Below, one piece after another: positions 25,995 through 33,979 of a stretch of DNA of 64,000 bases. Each line of letters opens with the position of its first letter. Within the stretch, counting starts at the first letter, position 1. The notes under the pieces were generated by a model. The model saw only the letters and a program-made list of their open reading frames with translations. It made no database searches and had not been told where the DNA came from. Made by a program: the position numbers and the translations under genes. The stretch is taken from positions 62,001 to 126,000 of the forward strand of contig JABXIG010000011.1 of the NCBI GenBank assembly GCA_013373205.1, read 5' to 3'. The DNA is from Methylocystaceae bacterium (lineage in GTDB: Bacteria; Pseudomonadota; Alphaproteobacteria; Rhodospirillales; Terasakiellaceae).

Positions 25995-26739
25995 CTTTGG
26001 CAGTGAAGATATAACCACGGTTACGTATGGTTTTAATAAATTTGGGTGTTTTGGGGTCTTCTTCTATTTTTTTGCGAAGACGGGTGATTTGCACATCAAT
26101 GCTACGATCAAAGGCGGGGGTGTTGTTGCCGTGGACGAGATCAAGCAGTTGATCGCGGCTTAAAACCCGGTTGGGATGATCCATGAAGGCTTGCAGTAAG
26201 GTAAATTCTGTACTGGACAGATGCGGTTGCGTGCCATCCGGGCCAACGATTTCCAAAGAAGAAATATCCACTTTCCAGCCATCGAAATCATAGGTTCCTG
26301 CATCAAAGCCGGTATTCAGTGGGGGGAGTGGCTCGTTCGTTTTTGCCGTTACAACGCTTGCGGGTGTTGCTTGGGTGCGCCGGATGACGCTGCGTACGCG
26401 TGCTAAAAGTTCACGTGGTTCAAATGGTTTACCCAGATAATCATCGGCACCGACTTCCAGACCGATAATACGTTCTGTTGTCTCACCCCGACCACTTAAG
26501 ATGACAATACCGATGTTGCAGCGGCTTTTAATTTCACGGGTTAAAGAAAGACCGTCCATATCCGGCAGGCCCAAATCGACAATGCACAAATCAATATCCG
26601 TATCAGAGATGATATTCAAAGCAGCTTGGCCTGAATTGGTGACGCTGGTTTTAAATTCCGCATCTTCAAGACAAGCTGTTACCACATCGGCAACGATGGG
26701 ATCATCTTCTACGATCAGGACATGCTTGGTTTCCACCAT
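25981..26739 (-). CDS. OmpR/PhoB-family response regulator
   Basis: A 252-residue DNA-binding regulator. The receiver domain (about residues 6-120) has the acid pocket EDD, phosphoacceptor Asp in CIVDLGLPDMDG (about residue 55) and Lys in LGKPFEPRE. The C-terminal winged-helix domain (about 150-248) has LSSTEFTLLQAFMDHPNRVLSRDQLLDLVHG and FIKTIRNRGYIFTAK. No sensor kinase gene is adjacent, so it is an orphan in this window. It converges on and overlaps the tungstate-type ATPase gene by 14 bases. Target genes cannot be named. Confidence 0.92.
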   Translation of the reverse strand: MVETKHVLIVEDDPIVADVVTACLEDAEFKTSVTNSGQAALNIISDTDIDLCIVDLGLPDMDGLSLTREIKSRCNIGIVILSGRGETTERIIGLEVGADDYLGKPFEPRELLARVRSVIRRTQATPASVVTAKTNEPLPPLNTGFDAGTYDFDGWKVDISSLEIVGPDGTQPHLSSTEFTLLQAFMDHPNRVLSRDQLLDLVHGNNTPAFDRSIDVQITRLRKKIEEDPKTPKFIKTIRNRGYIFTAKVTRD

Positions 26740-26816
26740 GGATCACAAATTCTTTTATTGAAATATTTTGAAATAATATGTGGCAAAAGCTTTGTGCGCA
26801 ATAGTTAAGGCTCCTG

Positions 26817-26842
26817 AAATGGATACAAAATCCATTTTTTTT
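26817..26842 (+). terminator. Plus-strand stem-loop with T8 between msrA and the response regulator
   Basis: AAATGGAT (26817-26824) pairs with ATCCATTT (26830-26837) and a run of eight T follows. It has terminator form on the plus strand, opposite to both flanking genes. It may end an antisense or read-through transcript from the tungstate operon. Confidence 0.45.
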
Positions 26843-26879
26843 CATCATAGGGTAATCGTTAAGGATCCAAGTTCTTCTT

Positions 26880-27362
26880 TTAGTAACAAGATCCACGGCG
26901 TCCGGTCTTTTCAAAATATTGCTGATGGTACTCTTCTGCCCGATAAAACGGGCTCGCAGCAACCACTTCGGTCACAACCGGGGCACCAAAGGTGTTGTGA
27001 TTGTTTAAAAAGGTGACGGCGTTTTCGGCCCGTTTTTTTTGTTCGTCCGTATGATAATAAATGCCTGATCGATATTGCGTGCCCACGTCCGGCCCTTGCC
27101 GGTTTAAGGTGGTGGGGTCATGCATCTTGAAAAACGCTTCCAACAGGTCTTCATAGGATATCCGGCTGGGATCATATACCAATTGGACGGCTTCTACATG
27201 GCCTGTTGTTCCGGTGCAGACCTGTTGATAGGTCGGGTTCTCCGTCTGGCCCGATGTGTAGCCAACTTCAGCATCAACCACGCCATCGAGATCGCGAAAG
27301 CGCGCTTCCACACCCCAGAAACACCCGGCGCCAAATGTTGCTTTTAGATATTCTTTTGTCAT
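26880..27362 (-). CDS. msrA: Peptide-methionine (S)-S-oxide reductase
   Basis: A 160-residue repair enzyme that reduces methionine-S-sulfoxide in proteins. The catalytic loop GAGCFWGVE has Cys 14, and downstream are GYTSGQTENPTYQQVCTGTTGHVEAVQLVYDP, a near-perfect family signature, plus the C-terminal GRRGSCY providing the resolving cysteine. ATG at 27362 with AGGA at a good distance upstream; the track-length TTG-type extension adds only five residues. It is transcribed toward the response regulator with a 140-base gap. Confidence 0.95.
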   Translation of the reverse strand: MTKEYLKATFGAGCFWGVEARFRDLDGVVDAEVGYTSGQTENPTYQQVCTGTTGHVEAVQLVYDPSRISYEDLLEAFFKMHDPTTLNRQGPDVGTQYRSGIYYHTDEQKKRAENAVTFLNNHNTFGAPVVTEVVAASPFYRAEEYHQQYFEKTGRRGSCY

Positions 27363-27452
27363 CTCGTCTTTCCTCATTTGTTCTAGGCCCTGACCCTAGA
27401 AAGAGATAAGCTTTGTTTTCACAAACGCCAAGAGGCTTTATAAGTTTTCTTT

Positions 27453-28517
27453 ATGGATGACATTAAACAGACAATCACGACTTTGGCCTTGGAAATGGGC
27501 TTTGATGCTGTTGGTTTTTGCCGTGCTGAAACCAGCGATCAGGCCAAGGCGGACTTGCGCGAATTTAATGCCCGTGGCCTATATGGCACCATGGATTGGA
27601 TGCAGACGACAGAAGAGCGCCGCGCGGACCCAAAGGTCCTGTGGGAGGGGGCAAAATCCATCATTGTCTTGGGGATGAATTACGGGCCGGATTATGACCC
27701 GATGGAGAGGTTACAGGATAAAGACACAGGCGTGATCAGCTGTTATGCGCAAAACCGTGATTATCACGATACGGTCAAAAAACGCTTAAAACGACTGGCA
27801 CGAGAGATGATGGCACGCTGGCCCGAAGATGAGTTAAAAGTCTTTGTCGATACCGCCCCGGTCTTGGAAAAACCCATTGCCGCACAAACCCCGGTGGGCT
27901 GGCAGGGCAAGCATAGCTGTATTGTATCGCGCGAATTTGGCTCCTGGCTGTTTTTGGGCGAAGTTTATACGACGCTTGACCTTGAACCGGACATACCGGA
28001 AAAGAACCATTGCGGCAGTTGTTCTTCCTGTCTGGATATTTGTCCTACCGATGCTTTTATCGCGGAAGGTCAGATCGATGCACGGCGTTGCATTTCTTAT
28101 CTGACGATTGAATATGATGGGGTGATTGACCCCGAACTCGCCTTGAAAATGGATAATCGAATTTATGGCTGTGATGATTGTCTGGCCATCTGTCCGTGGA
28201 CAAAGTTCGCGAAAGAAACAACAGAAAAAGATTTTATGCCGCGCGATGATTTTCGTCAGCCTGATCTGGGGATGCTTGTTGAATTTGATGATCCGACATT
28301 TCGGGAATTTTTTCGCGCCTCCCCGGTTAAACGGATCAAGCGCCACCGTTTCATTCGCAATGTCCTGATCGCCATTGTGAATGGCGCACGGGTTGACTTA
28401 ATCAATCCGGTGAAACGTCTGGTGGAGGATGAGCATGAGGTTATTTCCCAAACCGCAAAATGGTGTTTAATGCAGCTTGAAGACATGCTAGACAAAGAAG
28501 CACAGTCAAAAATCTAA
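27453..28517 (+). CDS. queG: Epoxyqueuosine reductase
   Basis: A 354-residue cobalamin-dependent Fe-S enzyme that makes the last step of queuosine synthesis in tRNA anticodons. Two 4Fe-4S motifs are visible: [16 protein letters not shown] (about residues 187-202) and [14 protein letters not shown] (about 238-251). [10 protein letters not shown] and the [23 protein letters not shown] block (conserved catalytic region) precede them, and the C-terminal HEAT-like tail is present. Length fits QueG. It is followed at 16 bases by thyA, so the two may share a transcript. Confidence 0.95.
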   Translation: MDDIKQTITTLALEMGFDAVGFCRAETSDQAKADLREFNARGLYGTMDWMQTTEERRADPKVLWEGAKSIIVLGMNYGPDYDPMERLQDKDTGVISCYAQNRDYHDTVKKRLKRLAREMMARWPEDELKVFVDTAPVLEKPIAAQTPVGWQGKHSCIVSREFGSWLFLGEVYTTLDLEPDIPEKNHCGSCSSCLDICPTDAFIAEGQIDARRCISYLTIEYDGVIDPELALKMDNRIYGCDDCLAICPWTKFAKETTEKDFMPRDDFRQPDLGMLVEFDDPTFREFFRASPVKRIKRHRFIRNVLIAIVNGARVDLINPVKRLVEDEHEVISQTAKWCLMQLEDMLDKEAQSKI

Positions 28518-28533
28518 AAGGCCATTCATCGCC

Positions 28534-29328
28534 ATGAAGCAGTATCTGGACCTCATGCGCCATGTGCGCGACACAGGTGTCTATAAAAGTGACCGTACCG
28601 GAACCGGGACCTATAGTGTCTTTGGTTATCAGATGCGCTTTGATCTGTCTGAAGGTTTCCCCTGTGTGACCACCAAGAAACTGCATTTGCGTTCCATCAT
28701 TCATGAACTTTTGTGGTTCTTAAAAGGCGATACCAATATCAAGTATCTTAAAGAGAATAAGGTGTCGATCTGGGATGAATGGGCCGATGAAAATGGTAAT
28801 TTAGGTCCGGTTTATGGTTATCAGTGGCGGTCCTGGCCGACGCCGGAGGGCGGGCATATTGATCAGATCAGCAAACTTGTCGATCAGATTAAAAACAATC
28901 CGGATTCGCGCCGTTTGATCGTGTCTGCCTGGAATGTGGCAAATGTGGATGATATGGCTTTGCCACCGTGTCACTGTTTGTTCCAGTTTTATGTGGCCGA
29001 AGGCAAATTATCCTGTCAGCTTTATCAACGCAGTGCCGATATCTTTCTAGGTGTGCCGTTCAATATTGCTTCTTATGCATTGTTGACCATGATGATTGCA
29101 CAAGTTTGTGATCTGGAAGTCGGCGATTTTATCCATAGTTTTGGCGATGCCCATCTTTACGCCAACCATATGGAACAGGTTGACCTACAATTGGCCCGCA
29201 CACCAAAGACATTGCCGACGATGAAGATCAACCCGGATGTCAAAGACCTGTTTGATTTTACCTATGATGACTTTGAATTGGTTGGTTACGAACCAGAAGC
29301 ACATATCAAAGCCCCGGTGGCGGTCTGA
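28534..29328 (+). CDS. thyA: Thymidylate synthase
   Basis: A 264-residue enzyme, the same length as E. coli ThyA, methylating dUMP to dTMP with methylenetetrahydrofolate. Recognisable blocks are [17 protein letters not shown], the DRTGTG phosphate loop, [12 protein letters not shown] with the nucleophilic Cys (near residue 149), and [17 protein letters not shown]. The stop codon shares its A with the folA start, giving translational coupling, which makes sense because thyA produces dihydrofolate and folA recycles it. Confidence 0.97.
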   Translation: MKQYLDLMRHVRDTGVYKSDRTGTGTYSVFGYQMRFDLSEGFPCVTTKKLHLRSIIHELLWFLKGDTNIKYLKENKVSIWDEWADENGNLGPVYGYQWRSWPTPEGGHIDQISKLVDQIKNNPDSRRLIVSAWNVANVDDMALPPCHCLFQFYVAEGKLSCQLYQRSADIFLGVPFNIASYALLTMMIAQVCDLEVGDFIHSFGDAHLYANHMEQVDLQLARTPKTLPTMKINPDVKDLFDFTYDDFELVGYEPEAHIKAPVAV

Positions 29329-29831
29329 TGCGTATTTCAATGATTGTGGCTGTGGCTGAAAATGGGGCCATTGGCAAAGACAATAAAATGCTCTGGCATA
29401 TCCCGGAAGATTTTAAATATTTTAAAGCCACGACCATGGGCAAGCCCATGATTATGGGACGCAAAACCTTTGACAGTATCGGTCGCCCTTTACCCGGTCG
29501 CTTGACGATTGTCGTCACACGCGATCAAAACTGGTCTGCGGATGGGGTGGTTGTTGTGCATGATCTGGATGCGGCTTTGTCGGCAGCTTTTGCCGAGGCA
29601 GAGGATAAAAATGCCGATGAAGTGATGATTGTGGGGGGCTCGCAGATCTATGCTCAGGCTATGGATCAAACAGATCGGATTTACTACACCGAAGTCCATC
29701 AGTCTTATGATCATGATGCCAGCTTTCCCGCACTGGATAAGACGGTTTGGCAGGAAGTCAGTCGGAAAGATCATGAAAATGACCAAGCGGGAAAACCCAG
29801 CTATAGCTTTGTCGTTTTAGATCGCAAATAA
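29328..29831 (+). CDS. folA: Dihydrofolate reductase
   Basis: A 167-residue enzyme reducing dihydrofolate with NADPH. Family hallmarks: MIVAVAENGAIGKDNKMLWHIPEDFKYFK near the start, MGRKTFDSIGRPLPGR (about residues 43-58), and VMIVGGSQIYAQAM (about 100-113). Its ATG shares a base with the thyA stop codon. Together with the folC-like genes far upstream this is part of a complete folate-cycle gene set in the window. Confidence 0.96.
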   Translation: MRISMIVAVAENGAIGKDNKMLWHIPEDFKYFKATTMGKPMIMGRKTFDSIGRPLPGRLTIVVTRDQNWSADGVVVVHDLDAALSAAFAEAEDKNADEVMIVGGSQIYAQAMDQTDRIYYTEVHQSYDHDASFPALDKTVWQEVSRKDHENDQAGKPSYSFVVLDRK

Positions 29832-29867
29832 ACTTTAGGTTACATGGTCTATTTTTTGCTGGATGCA

Positions 29868-29890
29868 CCCTTAACGATAATGCTTAAGGG
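29868..29890 (+). promoter_or_regulatory. Small hairpin covering the ribosome-binding site of the next gene
   Basis: CCCTTAA (29868-29874) mirrors TTAAGGG (29884-29890); the right arm is the AAGGG likely used as ribosome site for the ATG at 29900. Folding would hide it, so translation may be modulated. Confidence 0.4.
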
Positions 29891-29899
29891 ATAGAAATC

Positions 29900-30304
29900 A
29901 TGGATATTATGGTTAATGGTCGCTCCATCAGTGTTGATATTACGTTGACGAAATCAGCTGATCCGACAAAACAAAAGGCACAAGGTACGGATTTCGCAGA
30001 ACTGTTGTCGCAGCAAAATGAAGTAAAATCGCAGATTCTTGAAAAAGGGTTTGGGAAATATATTAGTGACGTGCAGCAAGAAAAGCTGGAAAAAGAAATC
30101 CGTGAAAAAGTACTCACGGCGTTAGGCTTAAGCGAAGAGCAGTTTAATCAATTACCAGCTAAACAGCGCACAGCTATCGAAGACGCAATTCAAGAAGCGA
30201 TTCAGCAGGAAATGCAAGCACGTGCTGAAGAAGAAAGTGCAGAAACACAAAAAAAGATGTCTGGTGTCACCATGCCGTTAGTCGCGGGATTGTCTGTGTC
30301 ATAG
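29900..30304 (+). CDS. Conserved hypothetical protein, coiled-coil rich
   Basis: A 134-residue soluble protein I do not recognise. After a short beta-like start (MDIMVNGRSISVDITL) it is highly charged and rich in Gln, Glu and Lys, with DVQQEKLEKEIREKVLTALGLSEEQFNQLPAKQRTAIEDAIQEAIQQEM, suggesting amphipathic helices or a coiled coil. No signal peptide or membrane segment. It follows folA by 68 bases and is separated from the next convergent lipoprotein gene by a long inverted repeat. The AAGGG ribosome site lies in a hairpin. Confidence 0.65.
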   Translation: MDIMVNGRSISVDITLTKSADPTKQKAQGTDFAELLSQQNEVKSQILEKGFGKYISDVQQEKLEKEIREKVLTALGLSEEQFNQLPAKQRTAIEDAIQEAIQQEMQARAEEESAETQKKMSGVTMPLVAGLSVS

Positions 30305-30338
30305 TATGGGGGTGTGGCTAGCTTGAGAGTAGAGCAAC

Positions 30339-30377
30339 CAAGAGAACAATGATCGGTCAAACCACATTGTTCTCTTG
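30339..30377. terminator. Long perfect stem-loop between convergent genes
   Basis: CAAGAGAACAATG (30339-30351) and CATTGTTCTCTTG (30365-30377) form a perfect 13-bp stem with a 13-base loop. It separates two convergent genes. There is no T-run on either side, so it may act with Rho or as an mRNA-stabilising structure. Confidence 0.7.
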
Positions 30378-30385
30378 TCGCAGGT

Positions 30386-31357
30386 TTAGCTAGCTGGAAC
30401 GCAGATGTGCTCGCTGTTGACTTTCAGACTTGCACCTTTTTCAATGACATTGCTGAGGCGTGTGCAGGCTCGTTGAAGGTTTTTATCCCATCGGGCCCAG
30501 TCTGCTGCAAAGTCCCCTTTGCAGAGATCGGACGGGGCTTTTTTAGGGGCACTATCTTCGCGTTGTTGGACACAATTTAGATAATTGCGCAGGTCCATTT
30601 GATTTTTGCCATATAAGTTTTTAAGGATTGTAAAGTTTAAAACCAGATTCCTGATTGATTGCATGTTTGTGGATAGATTGGCAGATGTTACGGTTTTTAA
30701 AAGAGCCGAGGTTTTGGCAAGGCCGCGTAAGAAGCGTTTGAAACCAGGTTTTTGAGCGCGGCGGATGATGTCAGCCGTCCGAATAATTCTGTCCAAATAT
30801 TCAAGTTCATAAATGGCTTCTTTAAACTCTGGCCTATGGGAAAAGTCTTCGTCCCATGTTGTGAATTCATTTTTATCACCGCGAAAAAGTTCTTTTGCTT
30901 TTTTAGAAGCCACACGCAGGCTGCGTTCCGTTTTTTGAATTGCACCTAAAACTTCCTGAGCATCTTCGGCACTATCATTATAATCCGGGTTTTTGATAAT
31001 TTGTAAGTCTTTGACTTTGCCATCAAATTTATAGGCGGCATATTCGGTTAGCATAGTTAAGACGGCATGATGACGTAAAAGAAGAAGTTCTTTTCGGGCT
31101 TCATCTTTTTTTGGTAAATCATCTGGGCCGAGATAGCATCGGAAAAAATCTTTTAAGCTTTGGCGGGCGTGAATTTGTGCCTCTTTGTCATCAAGTTTAT
31201 TTGCTTTTTCAGCAGTAACTTGATCAGAAACGTTTTCTTTCCAGCATTTGTTAAGTGCTGCATCTTTTATGTCGATCTGCTTTTGGCCTGTCAAAGCACA
31301 ACCACTAAGAAAGGCAGGCACTAATAGAAAAGGAATAATCTTACGTCTTAATTTCAT
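30386..31357 (-). CDS. Predicted lipoprotein, unknown function
   Basis: A 323-residue protein with a lipoprotein signal: MKLRRKIIPFLLVPAFLSGC, lipobox LSGC with Cys 20. The mature part is mostly helical and charged (for example KDFFRCYLGPDDLPKKDEARKELLLLRHHAV), with several other Cys residues (RCYLG, NCVQQ, LCKGD, ICVPAS), which could form disulfides in the periplasm. I do not recognise a family. It reads toward the 29900-30304 gene and sits downstream of lysK on the same strand, separated by the lysK terminator. Confidence 0.72.
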   Translation of the reverse strand: MKLRRKIIPFLLVPAFLSGCALTGQKQIDIKDAALNKCWKENVSDQVTAEKANKLDDKEAQIHARQSLKDFFRCYLGPDDLPKKDEARKELLLLRHHAVLTMLTEYAAYKFDGKVKDLQIIKNPDYNDSAEDAQEVLGAIQKTERSLRVASKKAKELFRGDKNEFTTWDEDFSHRPEFKEAIYELEYLDRIIRTADIIRRAQKPGFKRFLRGLAKTSALLKTVTSANLSTNMQSIRNLVLNFTILKNLYGKNQMDLRNYLNCVQQREDSAPKKAPSDLCKGDFAADWARWDKNLQRACTRLSNVIEKGASLKVNSEHICVPAS

Positions 31358-31466
31358 GGGGTATCTCCATAAGAGCGGGGGATGAAATCTCAGCAGACAA
31401 GTAAGAGGAATATCTTTTTAGGATTTAAGTTTTATAGTTAATCATCTTTTAGTTTAATGTATGTGC

Positions 31467-31496
31467 AAAAAAAAGACCACTCAAAATTGAATGGTC
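31467..31496 (-). terminator. Terminator after lysK
   Basis: On the minus strand GACCATTC (31496-31489) pairs with GAGTGGTC (31482-31475, one G-T pair), then eight T (complement of 31474-31467). Confidence 0.93.
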
Positions 31497-31521
31497 TCAT
31501 TTTTATATATTTTTGAGTGTT

Positions 31522-33126
31522 TTAAGCGTCTAGGCTTTCACCTGCGAGAACTTTACCGATCAGTTCAGCACTCTTATCAAGACCGTAAAGTGCGAAGAAG
31601 GACCCCATGCGCGGGCCGGTTTCCTGACCTAACAGCGTTTCATAAAGGGCACCAAACCATTCGCGCAGGTTTTCATAATTATGGTTTTTACCAACCGTGT
31701 ACACTTCGGTCTGAACATCTTCTCCTGACATATCTGCGGGGAGTGTTTCCAGTTTGGCTTTTAATTCTTCCAGAGCCGCACGTTCAGTGTCAGTCGGTGT
31801 ACGGAAATTTTTGTTCGGTTTGACAAAATCCTCGTAATAATTGATCGCATAGCCGACCAGCTTATCCAGCATGGGTGAATTCTCAGCAGATGCATCCGGG
31901 TTATAGCGTTTGATAAAGTGCCAGATGACATCTTTGTCTTCGGTATGGAGTACAGACACCAGATTCAACAGGATATTAAAGCTAAGCGAATGGGAATCTG
32001 CAGGCGGATGACCATTATGAATATGCCAAGCCGGGTTATCTAATTTTTTGGTATCTTCCAATTGGTCGAATTTTTGCACATGGCTGATATATTCATCCAC
32101 GGCTTTCGGGATCACATCAAAATGCAAGCGTTTGGCTGTCTTGGGTTTTTGGAACATAAAGTAAGACAAAGTTTCCGGCGGGGCATAGCGCAGCCATTCT
32201 TCCATGGACAGGCCGTTGCCTTTGGATTTTGAAATTTTCTCACCCTTATCATCCAAGAATAGCTCATAAGTGAAATCAACCGGGGGGCGCCCGCCGATGG
32301 CGCGACAGATTTTTGACGATAGCTTTTGCGATTCGATCAAGTCCTTCCCGGCCATTTCGTAGTTTACACCCAGCGCGGCCCAGCGCATGGCCCAGTCGGC
32401 TTTCCATTGGCATTTTACTGCGCCGCCTGTGACTTTGGTTTCGACTTCTTTACCGTCTTCGTTCAGATACACCATAGTCCCTGCATCGGGGTTGGTGGAT
32501 ACGACTTTGGCCAGCAAGACTTTGCCTGTTTCGACGTCAACCGGAAGCAACGGGCTGTAAGTGGCACGGCGTTCTTCCCCCAATGTTGGGCGAATGATGT
32601 TACAAACGGCTTCATGGTTTTTGAGAATGGACAGCAATGTTTCGTCAAAAATGCCTTCTTTATAGCATTGGGTCGCACTGCGAAATTCATACTCAAACCC
32701 AAACTGGTCAAGGAATTCACACAGGCGATTGTTGTTATGTTCCCCAAAGCTCGGGTGCGTACCAAAGGGGTCAGGGACCGCGGTTAAAGGTTTACCCAGA
32801 TGAGGTTCGAGTAATTCTTTGTTGGGGATATTGTCTGGTACTTTGCGCAGACCATCCATATCATCAGAAAAAGCAATGAGCTTGGTTGGCATATCGTCGG
32901 ACAGAATTTGAAAGGCGCGCATGACCATGGTGGTACGTGCAACTTCGCCGAAAGTGCCGATATGGGGCAGACCGGACGGGCCATAGCCTGTTTCAAACAG
33001 GACATAGCCTTTTTCCGGAAGTTTACCGTTCAAGCGTTTAAGGATATTGCGGGCCTCGACAAATGGCCAGGCTTTGGAATGATGTGCGGCTTCTTTTGCA
33101 TGAAGTGCAGGGGCGTCGGACGGCAT
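31522..33126 (-). CDS. lysK: Lysine--tRNA ligase, class I
   Basis: A 534-residue class I LysRS, the form found in archaea and alphaproteobacteria (sometimes named lysS) rather than the class II form of E. coli. The HIGH-like motif is LPHIGTFGE (about residues 53-61) and the KMSKS-like motif is KISKSKGNGLS (about 291-301). It charges tRNA-Lys in the cytoplasm. The gene ends in a strong terminator. Upstream (33127-33346) is a divergent promoter region shared with the 33347 gene. Confidence 0.97.
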   Translation of the reverse strand: MPSDAPALHAKEAAHHSKAWPFVEARNILKRLNGKLPEKGYVLFETGYGPSGLPHIGTFGEVARTTMVMRAFQILSDDMPTKLIAFSDDMDGLRKVPDNIPNKELLEPHLGKPLTAVPDPFGTHPSFGEHNNNRLCEFLDQFGFEYEFRSATQCYKEGIFDETLLSILKNHEAVCNIIRPTLGEERRATYSPLLPVDVETGKVLLAKVVSTNPDAGTMVYLNEDGKEVETKVTGGAVKCQWKADWAMRWAALGVNYEMAGKDLIESQKLSSKICRAIGGRPPVDFTYELFLDDKGEKISKSKGNGLSMEEWLRYAPPETLSYFMFQKPKTAKRLHFDVIPKAVDEYISHVQKFDQLEDTKKLDNPAWHIHNGHPPADSHSLSFNILLNLVSVLHTEDKDVIWHFIKRYNPDASAENSPMLDKLVGYAINYYEDFVKPNKNFRTPTDTERAALEELKAKLETLPADMSGEDVQTEVYTVGKNHNYENLREWFGALYETLLGQETGPRMGSFFALYGLDKSAELIGKVLAGESLDA

Positions 33127-33346
33127 GATCGCGGAATCCTTAAATATTAGATGACAAATTGGAGTGATAGCCCTATGTAAAGGGCTGGCAAACCTACGCG
33201 AGAAGGTGAAGGTTCGTCAATAGTTTGCCTTAATGGGATTGCTATTGTTTCGAGTTTAATGTGATGAATTTCACTAAACCTTGAATTTTTTCTAAAATGA
33301 TTCCATAATGTAGAAGACAGAATGTATTTTTTAGGAGAGAACTCCG

Positions 33347-33835
33347 ATGGGTAACAACATGACAATTACGTCCTCCGATGGGCGCGTGGATATTGTACAC
33401 GCTCCGGACGGACTAACCACAGATGCAGGCGGTGAACAAGGATTTCAGCAAGGAAGCGGTCATCCGGATGAAATTGAAGATATCGTCAGCATCGGTATTG
33501 CACTGACCACAGCCGAAAAACTGAGAGATGCGAAAGACGAAATCGAGCTTATGAAAGTGCTCGGTATCGATGAAGAGAAAGCGCGTGAGATGATCGGGCT
33601 GCATTATCAAGAACTTCCGGGTGAACGAATGGGTAAAGAGGATTATCTCTTTGATGCCGTTCGCGAAGTTGTGATTGATATGCTTTCTGCAAGTCTTGGC
33701 AATGAAGATGAAGTTGCGATTTTCCGTGGCTTTGAAGTGCGTCTTGCCGATAAGATTCGCGAAAAAGAGAGCGATCCGACCAACCGTGATCCGAACAAGG
33801 TTAATAGTGTTGATGGGGAAGATGGTTCTGAATAA
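33347..33835 (+). CDS. Conserved hypothetical protein, acidic
   Basis: A 162-residue, acidic, soluble protein I do not recognise. It starts MGNNMTITSSDGRVDIVHAP, contains the helical block HPDEIEDIVSIGIALTTAEKLRDAKDEIELMKVLGIDEEKAREMIGLHYQELPGER, and ends in a Asp/Asn-rich tail (SDPTNRDPNKVNSVDGEDGSE). No signal peptide or membrane segment. The ATG has TAGGAGAG upstream. It is divergent from lysK and followed by a stem-loop before the DinG-like gene. Confidence 0.68.
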   Translation: MGNNMTITSSDGRVDIVHAPDGLTTDAGGEQGFQQGSGHPDEIEDIVSIGIALTTAEKLRDAKDEIELMKVLGIDEEKAREMIGLHYQELPGERMGKEDYLFDAVREVVIDMLSASLGNEDEVAIFRGFEVRLADKIREKESDPTNRDPNKVNSVDGEDGSE

Positions 33836-33869
33836 GAACTGTTGCTAACCCATCTGTATGTTCTAAAGC

Positions 33870-33893
33870 GCGCCAACATATTTGTGTTGGCGC
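33870..33893 (+). terminator. Stem-loop after the 33347-33835 gene
   Basis: GCGCCAACA (33870-33878) pairs perfectly with TGTTGGCGC (33885-33893) around a 6-base loop. No T-run follows, so termination is likely but not certain. Confidence 0.6.
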
Positions 33894-33979
33894 CTATTGG
33901 CGTGCCCGATTCGCGAAAAAAATAATGTTGGTGTCGTCTTGGGCTGGTGTTTCTTAAAAAGGGGCAGTATTGTGGGCCC

